DNA of 14,628 nt from Candidatus Saccharimonadota bacterium (GTDB taxonomy: Bacteria; Patescibacteriota; Saccharimonadia; Saccharimonadales; UBA4665), in NCBI GenBank assembly GCA_027314795.1, contig DAHVAE010000010.1, positions 1 through 14,628 on the forward strand. The letters run 5' to 3'. Positions 6,275 to 13,554 of the stretch are shown here, in pieces (the stretch's first letter is position 1; each line of letters opens with the position of its first letter). A program made the translations under genes and the position numbers. Below the pieces are notes generated by a model. The model worked only from the letters and a program-made list of their open reading frames with translations, was not told where the DNA came from and made no database searches.

Positions 6275-6796
6275 ATGTTGATATTAAGTAAGGATTTAGT
6301 GAATAAGCAGGTCTTATCACTAAGAACTAACACGCCGATTGCTAGTGTTGTAAGACCTATAATTAATCCAAATAACCTAAAGATTGAAGGTTTTTACTGC
6401 CTGGATAGATATCATAAGAAAAGCCAGCTTATATTACTTCACCAGGATATTAGAGAGATATTGCCCACAGGATATATCGTTAACGACCATGACGTATTAA
6501 GTCCGGTTGAAGATTTAATAAGACTTAAAGAAATCTTGAACATCAACTTTGAACCCGTTGGCAAACAAGTTGAAACAATATCTGGTCAAAAGGTAGGTAA
6601 GGTTACTGACTATGCCGGTGAAATTGAGTCAATGTTTATTCAAAAGTTATATGTAACCCAGCCAATATATAAGAATTTTAGCGGTGGAAGTTTAATTATA
6701 GATAGAAGTCAGATAAACGAGATTACTCCTAAACGGATCATTATTAACGACCTACTTGATGCAGTACCAGCCCAAGCAAAAGCAAGTATTGTTTAG
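6275..6796 (+). CDS. Two-domain PRC-barrel protein
   Basis: The 173-residue soluble protein appears to hold two PRC-barrel domains, at about 1-72 and 93-160. The first begins LSKDLVNKQVLSL; the second has VGKQVETISGQKVGKV (95-110), the typical opening strand pattern in which Val-Gly-Lys-x-Val is followed by a Gly-Lys-Val turn. PRC-barrels bind RNA-processing factors, membranes or cell-division proteins in different lineages, so no exact role can be given. There is no signal or membrane segment. The gene sits alone on the plus strand between tsaE (divergent) and recX (convergent). It shares four bases with recX across the stop codons. The start at 6275 is the first ATG and coincides with the predicted transcription start. 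Confidence 0.8.
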   Translation: MLILSKDLVNKQVLSLRTNTPIASVVRPIINPNNLKIEGFYCLDRYHKKSQLILLHQDIREILPTGYIVNDHDVLSPVEDLIRLKEILNINFEPVGKQVETISGQKVGKVTDYAGEIESMFIQKLYVTQPIYKNFSGGSLIIDRSQINEITPKRIIINDLLDAVPAQAKASIV

Positions 6797-7398
6797 CTAT
6801 CATTTTCGTAACTTATAGCGCGTTTAACATCGCCATAGTTAAATCCATTTCTAACCAAGTACTGCATTAATTTAAGGTCATCTTGGTACTTGCTTTGTCG
6901 TCTCTTTAGGGCAATCATTTTCTTTAAGTTATCTTCGTCAGATATTTGGTCATTAGTAAGTGAGTTCTTAATTATATCTTCAGCAAGGTGTTTCTTTTTT
7001 AGCTCATAGGTTATTTTTCGTTTCGACGATGGCGACAGCATTAGCTTATCGTGAATAAAGGCTTCAGCGAATCGTTCATCGTTAATAAGATCCATTGCTT
7101 TAAGTCTATTCGATATGGTTTTTTGTTGTTCTAGGCTAGCTCCCTTACGCTTTAAATATTGGTTAATCTCACCTTCACTTCTAAGCCTAATACTTAGATA
7201 TTTAAGAGTTTTTAAATATAGCTGGTCAACACTAGCAACTGCTGTTAGGTCTTCAAGCTTTTCGTCGGTGATCTCCTGACCAACACTAAGTTCACTGTCA
7301 AGAATAGACTGACCAGATAAAAAGATTTTAAGTACTCCATTTACAAAGACAGCAAACTTGTCCTCTTTGCCGATCTTTGCAATTTTAGTGATTTGCAT
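6793..7398 (-). CDS. recX: RecX, regulator of RecA
   Basis: RecX binds in the groove of RecA filaments and usually limits their growth. The 201-residue protein has an N-terminal extension with beta character (1-55) and then three-helix repeats. The middle repeat carries LINDERFAEAF (104-114), the most conserved RecX motif, and the last contains YLVRNGFNYGDVKRAI (180-195). It follows recA after 6 bases, the common bacterial order, and has no Shine-Dalgarno of its own, so it depends on the recA transcript and ribosome re-initiation. Its TAA overlaps the TAG of the PRC-barrel gene. Confidence 0.92.
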   Translation of the reverse strand: MQITKIAKIGKEDKFAVFVNGVLKIFLSGQSILDSELSVGQEITDEKLEDLTAVASVDQLYLKTLKYLSIRLRSEGEINQYLKRKGASLEQQKTISNRLKAMDLINDERFAEAFIHDKLMLSPSSKRKITYELKKKHLAEDIIKNSLTNDQISDEDNLKKMIALKRRQSKYQDDLKLMQYLVRNGFNYGDVKRAISYENDS

Positions 7399-7404
7399 AT
7401 CTAT

Positions 7405-8409
7405 CTATTCATCTTTGGAGGCGGCAGCTATAACGGCTTTAATAAGCTCGTCCATAAGCTTAGGGTGCTCCTCAAGATAGGCTTTTGTAGCTTCTCTACC
7501 CTGTCCGACTTTTTCACCTTTGTAGGCATACCAAGCACCAGATTTCTCAACAATATCTCTGGCTGCGGCTAAATCAAGTACATCACCAGATTGTGAGATT
7601 CCCTTGTTGTACATAATGTCAAACTCAGCTTCTTTAAATGGTGGTGCTATCTTGTTTTTGACTATCTTAATCTTAGTACGGTTGCCGATGACTTTGTCAG
7701 CTTGCTTGATTTGACCGATTCTCCGTATATCCATCCTGACAGAAGCATAGAACTTTAAAGCATTACCACCAGCTGTAGTTTCAGGGTTACCAAACATTAC
7801 GCCAATCTTCATACGTATTTGATTTATAAAGATAACCGTAGTTTTGGACCGGCTAATTACGCCTGTTAGTTTGCGCAATGCTTGACTCATCAGCCTAGCT
7901 TGTAGACCGGGCAAGGAATCACCCATATCGCCTTCAATTTCAGCTCTAGGTACAAGAGCTGCCACTGAATCAATAACAATTAAATCGACGGCGTTAGATC
8001 TAACTAAGGTCTCGGCAATTTCAAGTGCTTGTTCGCCGTTATCTGGTTGACTAAGCAATAAGTTCTCTATATCCACACCAATACGTTTGGCATAAGCTGG
8101 ATCAAGTGCATGTTCTGCATCAATAAAGGCGGCCGTACCACCAGCTCTTTGGACTTCAGCTATAGCATGAAGCGTTACGGTAGTCTTACCTGAACTTTCT
8201 GGACCATATATTTCAACTACTCGACCTTTCGGTAACCCCCCACCTAAAGCCAGATCAAGTGATAGTGAACCTGTAGGTACAGTCTCAACAACAGCGTGAG
8301 TTGATTCGCCTAATTTCATTATTGAACCTTTACCAAATTGTTTTTCAATTTGATCAAGGGCTAAACCTAAAGCCTTGCTTTTATCCTCTTTGACAGTTTT
8401 ATCGCTCAT
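7405..8409 (-). CDS. recA: RecA recombinase
   Basis: RecA forms filaments on single-stranded DNA and drives strand exchange and repair. The 334-residue protein has Walker A GPESSGKT (69-76), the catalytic Glu99 in IDAEH, Walker B ending at Asp147 (LIVIDS), the loop L1 region near 157-164 (EGDMGDSLP), FINQIR (194-199) with Gln197, and loop L2 near 200-216. The C-terminal domain has [16 protein letters not shown], also typical. The acidic C-terminal tail is short (SKDE), at the compact end for the family. The ATG at 8409 is preceded by GGAGGAG, a strong ribosome site. It leads the recA-recX pair and is divergent from the prepilin gene. Confidence 0.98.
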   Translation of the reverse strand: MSDKTVKEDKSKALGLALDQIEKQFGKGSIMKLGESTHAVVETVPTGSLSLDLALGGGLPKGRVVEIYGPESSGKTTVTLHAIAEVQRAGGTAAFIDAEHALDPAYAKRIGVDIENLLLSQPDNGEQALEIAETLVRSNAVDLIVIDSVAALVPRAEIEGDMGDSLPGLQARLMSQALRKLTGVISRSKTTVIFINQIRMKIGVMFGNPETTAGGNALKFYASVRMDIRRIGQIKQADKVIGNRTKIKIVKNKIAPPFKEAEFDIMYNKGISQSGDVLDLAAARDIVEKSGAWYAYKGEKVGQGREATKAYLEEHPKLMDELIKAVIAAASKDE

Positions 8410-8411
8410 TA

Positions 8412-8442
8412 CTCCTCCATAACAAAAGCTACATGTACTATA
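8412..8442 (-). promoter_or_regulatory. recA promoter region and Shine-Dalgarno
   Basis: On the minus strand TATAGT (8437-8442) is a likely -10, giving a start near 8430 and a leader of about 21 bases. The leader contains GGAGGAG (8412-8418) close to the ATG. The -35 is poor. The predicted start falls in the 8-base palindrome TACATGTA (8430-8437), where a repressor could bind. It does not match the E. coli or Bacillus LexA site. Confidence 0.45.
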
Positions 8443-8561
8443 ACTGAAACTATTAATATAAATAAACTGCTAATGTTTAGTTGGTTTTTAATATTTCTGA
8501 CTAATTTTAACTATTTAACACTTTAGTGAAAAATTAAAATTGTTACTAAAATTTGTAGTCT

Positions 8562-8579
8562 AAAAAGCTAACCAGCCTT
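8562..8579 (-). terminator. Small hairpin with short T-tract facing minus-strand transcription
   Basis: On the minus strand AAGGCT (8574-8579), a GGTT loop and AGCTTT (8564-8569) can form a six-pair stem with one G-T pair, running into a short T-tract. It would stop leftward transcripts that had passed antisense through the prepilin gene before they reach recA. It is weak, and the same bases overlap the -35 of the prepilin promoter. Confidence 0.3.
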
Positions 8580-8607
8580 GCTAAAGAAGTGCTTGTGGTA
8601 ATAAAAT
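8578..8607 (+). promoter_or_regulatory. Promoter for leaderless prepilin mRNA
   Basis: TTGCTA (8578-8583), an 18-base spacer and TAAAAT (8602-8607) form a reasonable promoter. Transcription would start near 8614, three bases before the ATG at 8617. No Shine-Dalgarno is present. Confidence 0.5.
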
Positions 8608-8616
8608 AGTTACAGA

Positions 8617-9102
8617 ATGATAAAACTATACAAAAAACAAAACGGCTTTACAGTTATTGAGCTATTAATAGTCATTGTAGTTATAGGGATACTAGCTGCA
8701 ATTGTTATATCAACCTGGAGCGGTATCCAGGTAAAACAAAGGAACTCAAAAAGAGAAACTGATGTGCAGGGGCTGCAAACACAACTTGAAGCTTTTTATA
8801 GCCAGAATGGCTTTTACCCATCACTAAAAGATATTAATAGTTTAAGCTGGCGAGATAAGAATATGCCAAACTTAAACCCAAAGGATATGATTGACCCTTC
8901 GGCTGCTGACCAAAATGTAGCTGATGCGACACTAGCACCAGCACCTGCAGCCAAGGTCATTGCTTACCAAGTTACGGATAGTAACGGTAACTCTTGCGAA
9001 TCGAAGGATACTAATTGTGCCAAGTATACTCTTACTGCCACCTTTGAAGGTACGGTCAACGGACAAAAAACTTACGTTAAGAAAAACTTAGGCTCAGGCT
9101 AG
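8617..9102 (+). CDS. Type IV prepilin (pilin-like protein)
   Basis: A 161-residue prepilin exported and assembled into a type IV pilus or pseudopilus. It has a short positive leader ([10 protein letters not shown]), a peptidase cut site between Gly10 and Phe11, Glu at mature position 5 (FTVIE), and the long hydrophobic helix [18 protein letters not shown] polar helix (about 38-62) follows and then a small head domain with Cys127 and Cys134, which may form the loop disulfide usual near the pilin C-terminus. The sequence [14 protein letters not shown] is like that of type IV/GspG-type pilins. No assembly ATPase, platform protein or peptidase gene is in the window, so it is an orphan here. In Saccharibacteria type IV pili serve motility and host contact; applying that here is an inference. 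It is convergent with ruvB, with a 9-base overlap. Confidence 0.92.
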   Translation: MIKLYKKQNGFTVIELLIVIVVIGILAAIVISTWSGIQVKQRNSKRETDVQGLQTQLEAFYSQNGFYPSLKDINSLSWRDKNMPNLNPKDMIDPSAADQNVADATLAPAPAAKVIAYQVTDSNGNSCESKDTNCAKYTLTATFEGTVNGQKTYVKKNLGSG

Positions 9103-10104
9103 CTTTAACTGCTCAATTCCTTTTAAGTGTTTGACGGCTTTAGGCGTGACTTTACGCCCTCGTGGCGTACGCTCAAGTAGGCCTATCTGCATTAAATATG
9201 GCTCTATAAAGTCTTCAATCGTTGATCTTTCTTCGGCCGTTATAGCGGCTAGAGTCTCAACACCAACTGGTCCGCCGTTATAGTGGTCAATAATGGCATT
9301 TAGTAAGATCCGATCAATTGGGTCAAGACCAATCTCATCTACTTCTAGTAACTCTAAGGCTTTAGAGGTCATGGAAGTATCAATAATACCGTCTCCGTTT
9401 ACATCCGCATAGTCTCTAACTCGCTTAAGCAGTCTGTTAGCTATTCTTGGAGTTAAGCGTGATCTGGTCGCCAGTAACTTCGGTGCTTCCTTGTCTATTG
9501 TTACTTTAAGTATTTTTGCAGCTCGATTAATGATAGCTTCGATCTCTTCAGGTGTATAAAACTCTAAGCGATGAATTATGCCAAAGCGGTCTCTAAGTGG
9601 GGCAGAAAGAGCACCAGCTCTAGTGGTAGCCCCGATAATTGTGAAATTTGGAAGGTCTAATCTTAGAGATCTGGCACTAGGCCCTTTGCCAACTACTATG
9701 TCTAATTTAAAATCTTCCATGGCTGAATAAAGTACTTCTTCTACTGAACGGTTGAGCCTATGGATTTCATCTATAAATAAAATGTCATTGTCTTTGAGGT
9801 TAGTCAGTAAGCTTGCTAAATCGCCTGCTCTTTCTATAGCAGGTCCTGAAGTCACCCGTATTTGAGCACCCATTTCGTTAGCTATAATATTGGCCATGGT
9901 AGTTTTACCTAAACCAGGAGGACCATAAAGAAGCACATGGTCTAGTGGTTCTTGCCTTTTATTGGCGGCATCAATTGCAAGTTTTAAGTTTTGTTTTAAT
10001 CTAACTTGGCCAATGTAGCTTTTAAAGTCTTTTGGCCTGAGGGTATCTTCTAAGACTTTATCTTCATCACCCTCAGAAGTTGTATTTGTAATACGATCAA
10101 TCAT
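9094..10104 (-). CDS. ruvB: RuvB, Holliday-junction branch-migration motor
   Basis: RuvB is the hexameric AAA+ motor that pulls DNA through the RuvA-junction complex. The 336-residue protein has Walker A GPPGLGKT (61-68), Walker B ending in DEIH (112-115), sensor 1 GATTRAG (158-164), the arginine-finger region LRDRFG (170-175), and the winged-helix domain with RTPRGR (312-317). All key residues are visible and the length is normal. It is the last gene of the yebC-ruvCA operon, 9 bases after the aldo/keto reductase gene. No Shine-Dalgarno is seen, so it probably relies on coupling. Its TGA lies inside the end of the prepilin gene. Confidence 0.98.
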   Translation of the reverse strand: MIDRITNTTSEGDEDKVLEDTLRPKDFKSYIGQVRLKQNLKLAIDAANKRQEPLDHVLLYGPPGLGKTTMANIIANEMGAQIRVTSGPAIERAGDLASLLTNLKDNDILFIDEIHRLNRSVEEVLYSAMEDFKLDIVVGKGPSARSLRLDLPNFTIIGATTRAGALSAPLRDRFGIIHRLEFYTPEEIEAIINRAAKILKVTIDKEAPKLLATRSRLTPRIANRLLKRVRDYADVNGDGIIDTSMTSKALELLEVDEIGLDPIDRILLNAIIDHYNGGPVGVETLAAITAEERSTIEDFIEPYLMQIGLLERTPRGRKVTPKAVKHLKGIEQLKLA

Positions 10105-10113
10105 ATGTTCAAA

Positions 10114-10932
10114 TTATGGCACTAGAGTGGGGTTCCAACAAGTTCTGTAATTGCGATCTAGTCCTTTTAACAGCTTCATGTCTTCATTGCTTAACTTAAA
10201 ATCAAAGATGTTTATATTATCTTCAATCCGTTTTGGTGTAACTGACTTAGGAATAACGATTAAACCGAGCTGAATTAAAAAGCGAAGCATAATCTGTGCG
10301 TAGCTCTTGGAATACTTCTTTGCTATAGCTTTAACAATTGGATCGTCCATAGCGCTGGCTCGGGCTAGCGGAGAGTAAGCCTCAACTTGGATATTCTCCT
10401 TGTTGCAATACTCTATTAACTCAGGTTGCTGCAAAAAGACATGGAGTTCAACTTGATTAACAACTGGCATTTCACTGGCGTAGTCTTTTATTTCCTCAAG
10501 GTGCCTTATAGTATAGTTACTGACGCCAATAGATTTTAGTAGGCCATCCTTTTTAAGCTTTTCTAAGGCTTGCCAGGATTTTTTTCGCAATAACGTAACT
10601 GGAAAGTGGAGCAGCATAAGATCTATATATTCTGTTTGTAATTTCTTTAATGACTGCTGAGTCGTTGAGATTGTTTTGTTATAGCCAAAATTACTGACTG
10701 CAATTTTAGTAGTTATAAAGACCTCACTTCTTTTAACTTTTGATTCTTTTAGAGCTTCGGCCAATATCGCTTCATTGCCGTAAGCTTGGGCAGAATCAAA
10801 AAGTCTATAGCCGGCTTTAATGGCTGTTTTTACGGCAAGCTTAAGTGCTTTCTGGTCATGCACTTGGTACAGACCAAGTCCTAATTGGGGCATTTCCATG
10901 CCATCTGCTAGTTTTATATTGGGCACGTTCAC
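10114..10932 (-). CDS. Aldo/keto reductase, NADPH-dependent
   Basis: A cytoplasmic (beta/alpha)8-barrel oxidoreductase of the AKR superfamily, 272 residues. The catalytic tetrad is complete: Asp46 (FDSAQAYGN), Tyr51, Lys76 and His109. Cofactor-site residues are Ser138-Asn139 (GVSNY), Gln160, YSPLA (186-190) and IPKS (227-230) with Arg235. The family is close to the 2,5-diketo-gluconate reductase group, but the substrate cannot be read from the sequence; methylglyoxal and other aldehydes are common activities. It begins with GTG, in a GTGA overlap with the ruvA stop, and separates ruvA from ruvB. The position is unusual and suggests co-transcription by chance insertion or for repair of damage from reactive aldehydes; both are guesses. 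Confidence 0.92.
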   Translation of the reverse strand: MNVPNIKLADGMEMPQLGLGLYQVHDQKALKLAVKTAIKAGYRLFDSAQAYGNEAILAEALKESKVKRSEVFITTKIAVSNFGYNKTISTTQQSLKKLQTEYIDLMLLHFPVTLLRKKSWQALEKLKKDGLLKSIGVSNYTIRHLEEIKDYASEMPVVNQVELHVFLQQPELIEYCNKENIQVEAYSPLARASAMDDPIVKAIAKKYSKSYAQIMLRFLIQLGLIVIPKSVTPKRIEDNINIFDFKLSNEDMKLLKGLDRNYRTCWNPTLVP

Positions 10933-11513
10933 TTGTGAGACCCCCTAAGTGCCATCTTTAATCTCTCGTCAACTGGTAACTTAGGGTCAACATGCTTTAA
11001 GAAAATAGCGGCATCTTGTTCGCTATAGCCCAATTTAACTAGAGCCTGCAAGGCCTCATCTGATTGATCTATGGCCCCTCTGGAAATTATGTCCTCAGCT
11101 TCGGCCGTTGAAAATAAACCAACTTTATCTCGAAGTTCAACAATGACTTGTTCGGCAGCTTTCTTACCAATACCTTTTGCTGACGTAAGTAAGGCTACAT
11201 TTCCCGAAGCTATAGCCGTTTTTAATCTTTCTGCAGAATCGACGCTTAATATGGCTAGGCCTGCTTTTGGCCCAATATTTTTAACGCTGATTAAAAGCTC
11301 AAACAGCTTTTTAGATTGTTCGTTAATGAAACCAAAAAGATCATAGGCATCTTCTCTAATATTCTCGTATATAAAAAGTTTATATTTTTCACCAACTTTT
11401 AATTCATCATATTCTTGAGCACTAATATATAGGCTATAACCAATGCCGTTAACTTCAACTATAACTTGGTTAAGAGATTTACCAGTAACTTCACCTTTTA
11501 ACGATGCTATCAT
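10929..11513 (-). CDS. ruvA: RuvA, Holliday-junction binding protein
   Basis: RuvA tetramers hold the four-way junction open and recruit RuvB. The 194-residue protein has the N-terminal OB-fold (1-62, with VNGIGYSLYIS and the DLFGF end), two helix-hairpin-helix motifs (VKNIGPKAGLAIL, 77-89; AKGIGKKAAEQVIVEL, 112-127), and the C-terminal RuvB-contacting domain (152-194, with EALQALVKLGYSEQDA). It lies 18 bases after ruvC. That gap contains a -10 element placed for a leaderless transcript, so ruvA, the reductase gene and ruvB may also be transcribed apart from ruvC. Confidence 0.97.
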   Translation of the reverse strand: MIASLKGEVTGKSLNQVIVEVNGIGYSLYISAQEYDELKVGEKYKLFIYENIREDAYDLFGFINEQSKKLFELLISVKNIGPKAGLAILSVDSAERLKTAIASGNVALLTSAKGIGKKAAEQVIVELRDKVGLFSTAEAEDIISRGAIDQSDEALQALVKLGYSEQDAAIFLKHVDPKLPVDERLKMALRGSHK

Positions 11514-11521
11514 CTACAGAT

Positions 11522-11530
11522 AGTATAACA
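11522..11530 (-). promoter_or_regulatory. Extended -10 promoter inside the operon, leaderless ruvA
   Basis: On the minus strand TGT-TATACT (11522-11530) is an extended -10 element lying in the ruvC-ruvA gap. The start would be near 11515, two bases before the ruvA ATG at 11513. There is no clear -35, as often with extended -10 promoters, and no Shine-Dalgarno for ruvA. Confidence 0.45.
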
Positions 11531-11531
11531 G

Positions 11532-12008
11532 TTAAAAGCGAGTGATCATGGAGTGTGTGATTGCAGCAGCCAGGGCATCGGCACAATCGTCAGGCTTAGG
11601 TACTTCTTGAAGTTTCAGGAGTGTTTTCACCATTTCTTGAATTTGTTTTTTCTCAGCTCGACCATAACCAGTTAGTGATTGTTTTATTTGTAGTGGTGTA
11701 TATTCATATATTTCTAGACCCGCCTGCCTACCGCAAAGTAAGACCACGCCTCTAGCTTGAGAAACGCTCATAGCAGTGGTTACGTTTTTAGCAAAGAACA
11801 GTTTTTCAACAGCCATAGCTATTGGCTTAGTTTCTTGAATAATATTAGTAAGCTCATCATGAATAGTCTTAAGCCTTAGATCATCGCTTTGTTTAACTGG
11901 CGTTCTAATAACGCCAGCATCAACAAGTTCTAGTTGATGATTTTTGTCAACATCAATGACCCCAAAGCCGAGAATTCCTGTTCCGGGGTCAATGCCCATT
12001 ACTCTCAT
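11532..12008 (-). CDS. ruvC: RuvC, Holliday-junction resolvase
   Basis: RuvC cuts Holliday junctions with paired nicks. The 158-residue protein has the RNase H-like fold with the acidic residues Asp7 (GIDPGTGILGFG), Glu68 (VEKLFF), Asp141 and Asp144 (PDDCADALA), and the YGRAEKKQI segment that contacts DNA. Length is typical. Its ATG overlaps the stop of the phosphatase gene as ATGA, so translation is probably coupled. Confidence 0.97.
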   Translation of the reverse strand: MRVMGIDPGTGILGFGVIDVDKNHQLELVDAGVIRTPVKQSDDLRLKTIHDELTNIIQETKPIAMAVEKLFFAKNVTTAMSVSQARGVVLLCGRQAGLEIYEYTPLQIKQSLTGYGRAEKKQIQEMVKTLLKLQEVPKPDDCADALAAAITHSMITRF

Positions 12009-12796
12009 GTCTTGTTAGTTTTTATTAAGTCTATTACTTTGCTGTGAATCGTCTTATTAGCTGAAAGTAATATTCCGTTTGCAAATTGATCATAGCGACG
12101 CTCCTTACCATCTAAATCCGTAGCGACTCCTCCAGCTTCTTGAACTATTAAAGCCACGGCAGCTGAGTCCCACGGTGACCCATAACTCATACAGACTGCA
12201 GTTAATTGGCCGCCACAAGCAACTTTTACGCCGCTATATGCAAAAGAGATTAAATTCATGCATTTGCCGCCTTTTTTTGTAATTACCTTAATCCATTTAC
12301 CGACATCGTAGATAGCTGGATCGCCAGAAATATAGAAATAGCCTCGTTTAAAGTCGGATACTTCAGATGTCTTTAATATTTGGCCATTCAAATACGAACC
12401 ACTGCCTTTTTCAGCAAAATATAGGTGATCAAGATATGGATCAAAAACTACTGCAACAAGTGGCTGCCCATCTTTTCTATCAACTAGAGCAAGCGAAAAG
12501 GTACTGATTGGGATACTTAAACTAAATGGGACTGTCCCGTCAATTGGGTCGACTACCCAAACTAGTTGCCTTTCTGGCTCATAACTTTCTTCCTCGCCAA
12601 TTACTCCATGTTCTGGAAAGTGCTGCTTAACCATTGCGATAACTTTTCTATTTACCTCTGTATCAGCTTGGGTTAAAGGTGTGTTATCTTTTTTCCATAC
12701 AACATTTTTGTCTTCAGCCTTAAAGTAATGTCTCATAATTTTACCTGCATCTTTAGTAGCAAGGTTTTTAGCAAACTCTAGTTCTTTGTTATACAT
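12005..12796 (-). CDS. Inositol monophosphatase-family phosphatase
   Basis: A Mg-dependent phosphatase of the FIG superfamily, 263 residues. Metal ligands are present: Glu68 in VIGEEE, Asp83 and Asp86 in WVVDPIDGT (80-88), and Asp210 in SPWDSAA (207-213), followed by LIVQEAGG. The usual DGTxNF is DGTVPF here, with Pro for Asn, which may alter substrate choice. Family members act on inositol phosphate, histidinol phosphate, fructose-1,6-bisphosphate or adenosine 3',5'-bisphosphate; the substrate cannot be read from the sequence. It overlaps yebC by 8 bases and ruvC by 4, so it is firmly in this operon, although its link to recombination is not evident. Confidence 0.88.
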   Translation of the reverse strand: MYNKELEFAKNLATKDAGKIMRHYFKAEDKNVVWKKDNTPLTQADTEVNRKVIAMVKQHFPEHGVIGEEESYEPERQLVWVVDPIDGTVPFSLSIPISTFSLALVDRKDGQPLVAVVFDPYLDHLYFAEKGSGSYLNGQILKTSEVSDFKRGYFYISGDPAIYDVGKWIKVITKKGGKCMNLISFAYSGVKVACGGQLTAVCMSYGSPWDSAAVALIVQEAGGVATDLDGKERRYDQFANGILLSANKTIHSKVIDLIKTNKT

Positions 12797-13517
12797 TTAA
12801 AAATTCCTCGGATATATCAAAGTTGACGTAAGTATTGGTAACATCATCAAGGTCTTCAAGAGCCTCCATGAGTCTCATAATCTTACCGGCAGTGTCTCTA
12901 TCCTTAATCTCCACTGAACTATTAGGTATGTAACTGAGCTCAGCTTCTACAACCTCAAGGCCAACGGCAGTTAAATTGTCTCTGACTTTAGATAAATTGC
13001 TTGGGTTACAATAAATAACCGTTTCGTTGTCTTCAGAAAAAACATCATCAGCTCCAGCTTCAATAGCGGCTAATTCAATTTCGTCACCCTTGCCCTTTAC
13101 TCGAATCTGGCCTTTTCTATCAAATTGGAAAGCAACCGCTCCTTTTTCAGCCATGTTGCCTCCGTGTTTTGTAAAAGCTAAGCGAACATCTGGATAGGTA
13201 CGATTCAGATTATCTGTGGCTGCTTCAACCATAATGGCTACGCCGCTTGGGCCATAGCCTTCATATAAGACTTCCTGAAGTTGATCGGCAGACTTATCTT
13301 TTACTCGATCAATAGAGCGCTGGATATTAGTCATCGGCATATTAGATGATTTAGCTTTGTCGATAGCCAGACGTAATGAAAAGTTAGTATCTGGGTCAGT
13401 TCCACTTCTAGCAGCAATAGCAATAGCATTACCAAGCTTTGTAAAGGTAGCGCCACGGGTAGCATCCTTGGCACCTTTTTGACGTTTAATCGTTGACCAC
13501 TTGGAGTGACCGCTCAT
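12789..13517 (-). CDS. yebC: YebC/PmpR-family protein
   Basis: YebC proteins act in transcription control and, more recently, in helping ribosomes through proline-rich stalls. The 242-residue protein has the invariant N-terminus (MSGHSKWSTIKRQKGAKDA) and the Phe-Thr-Lys-Leu that follows, then EGYGPSGVAIMVE and RTYPDVRLAFTKHGGNMAEKG in shortened family form, and a C-terminal LEDLDDVTNTYVNFDI. Length is typical. The ATG at 13517 has AGGAG (13524-13528) at good spacing. It heads the yebC-phosphatase-ruvC-ruvA-reductase-ruvB series; yebC next to ruvC is common in bacteria. A role in translating Pro-rich proteins would suit the propeller-like gene, with its run of seven Pro, but this is speculation. 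Confidence 0.97.
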   Translation of the reverse strand: MSGHSKWSTIKRQKGAKDATRGATFTKLGNAIAIAARSGTDPDTNFSLRLAIDKAKSSNMPMTNIQRSIDRVKDKSADQLQEVLYEGYGPSGVAIMVEAATDNLNRTYPDVRLAFTKHGGNMAEKGAVAFQFDRKGQIRVKGKGDEIELAAIEAGADDVFSEDNETVIYCNPSNLSKVRDNLTAVGLEVVEAELSYIPNSSVEIKDRDTAGKIMRLMEALEDLDDVTNTYVNFDISEEFLNV

Positions 13518-13548
13518 TTTATGCTCCTAATTAACATCTGCTTACTTA

Positions 13549-13554
13549 ATTATA
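13549..13554 (-). promoter_or_regulatory. TATAAT at the end of the polyprenyl synthase gene, possible yebC operon promoter
   Basis: On the minus strand TATAAT overlaps the stop codon of the polyprenyl synthase gene. It predicts a start near 13542 and a leader of about 25 bases that includes the yebC Shine-Dalgarno. No -35 at normal spacing is seen: CTGACA is present but only 13 bases away. The sequence may be a chance product of the stop codon. Confidence 0.3.

Noticed and set aside
8410..8616. LexA operator in the recA-prepilin spacer
   Set aside because: No match to the E. coli or Gram-positive LexA consensus; only the short palindrome TACATGTA is present.
11071..11346. Open frame of 91 codons on the plus strand opposite ruvA
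   Set aside because: It shadows the helix-hairpin-helix region of RuvA and has no ribosome site or recognisable content.
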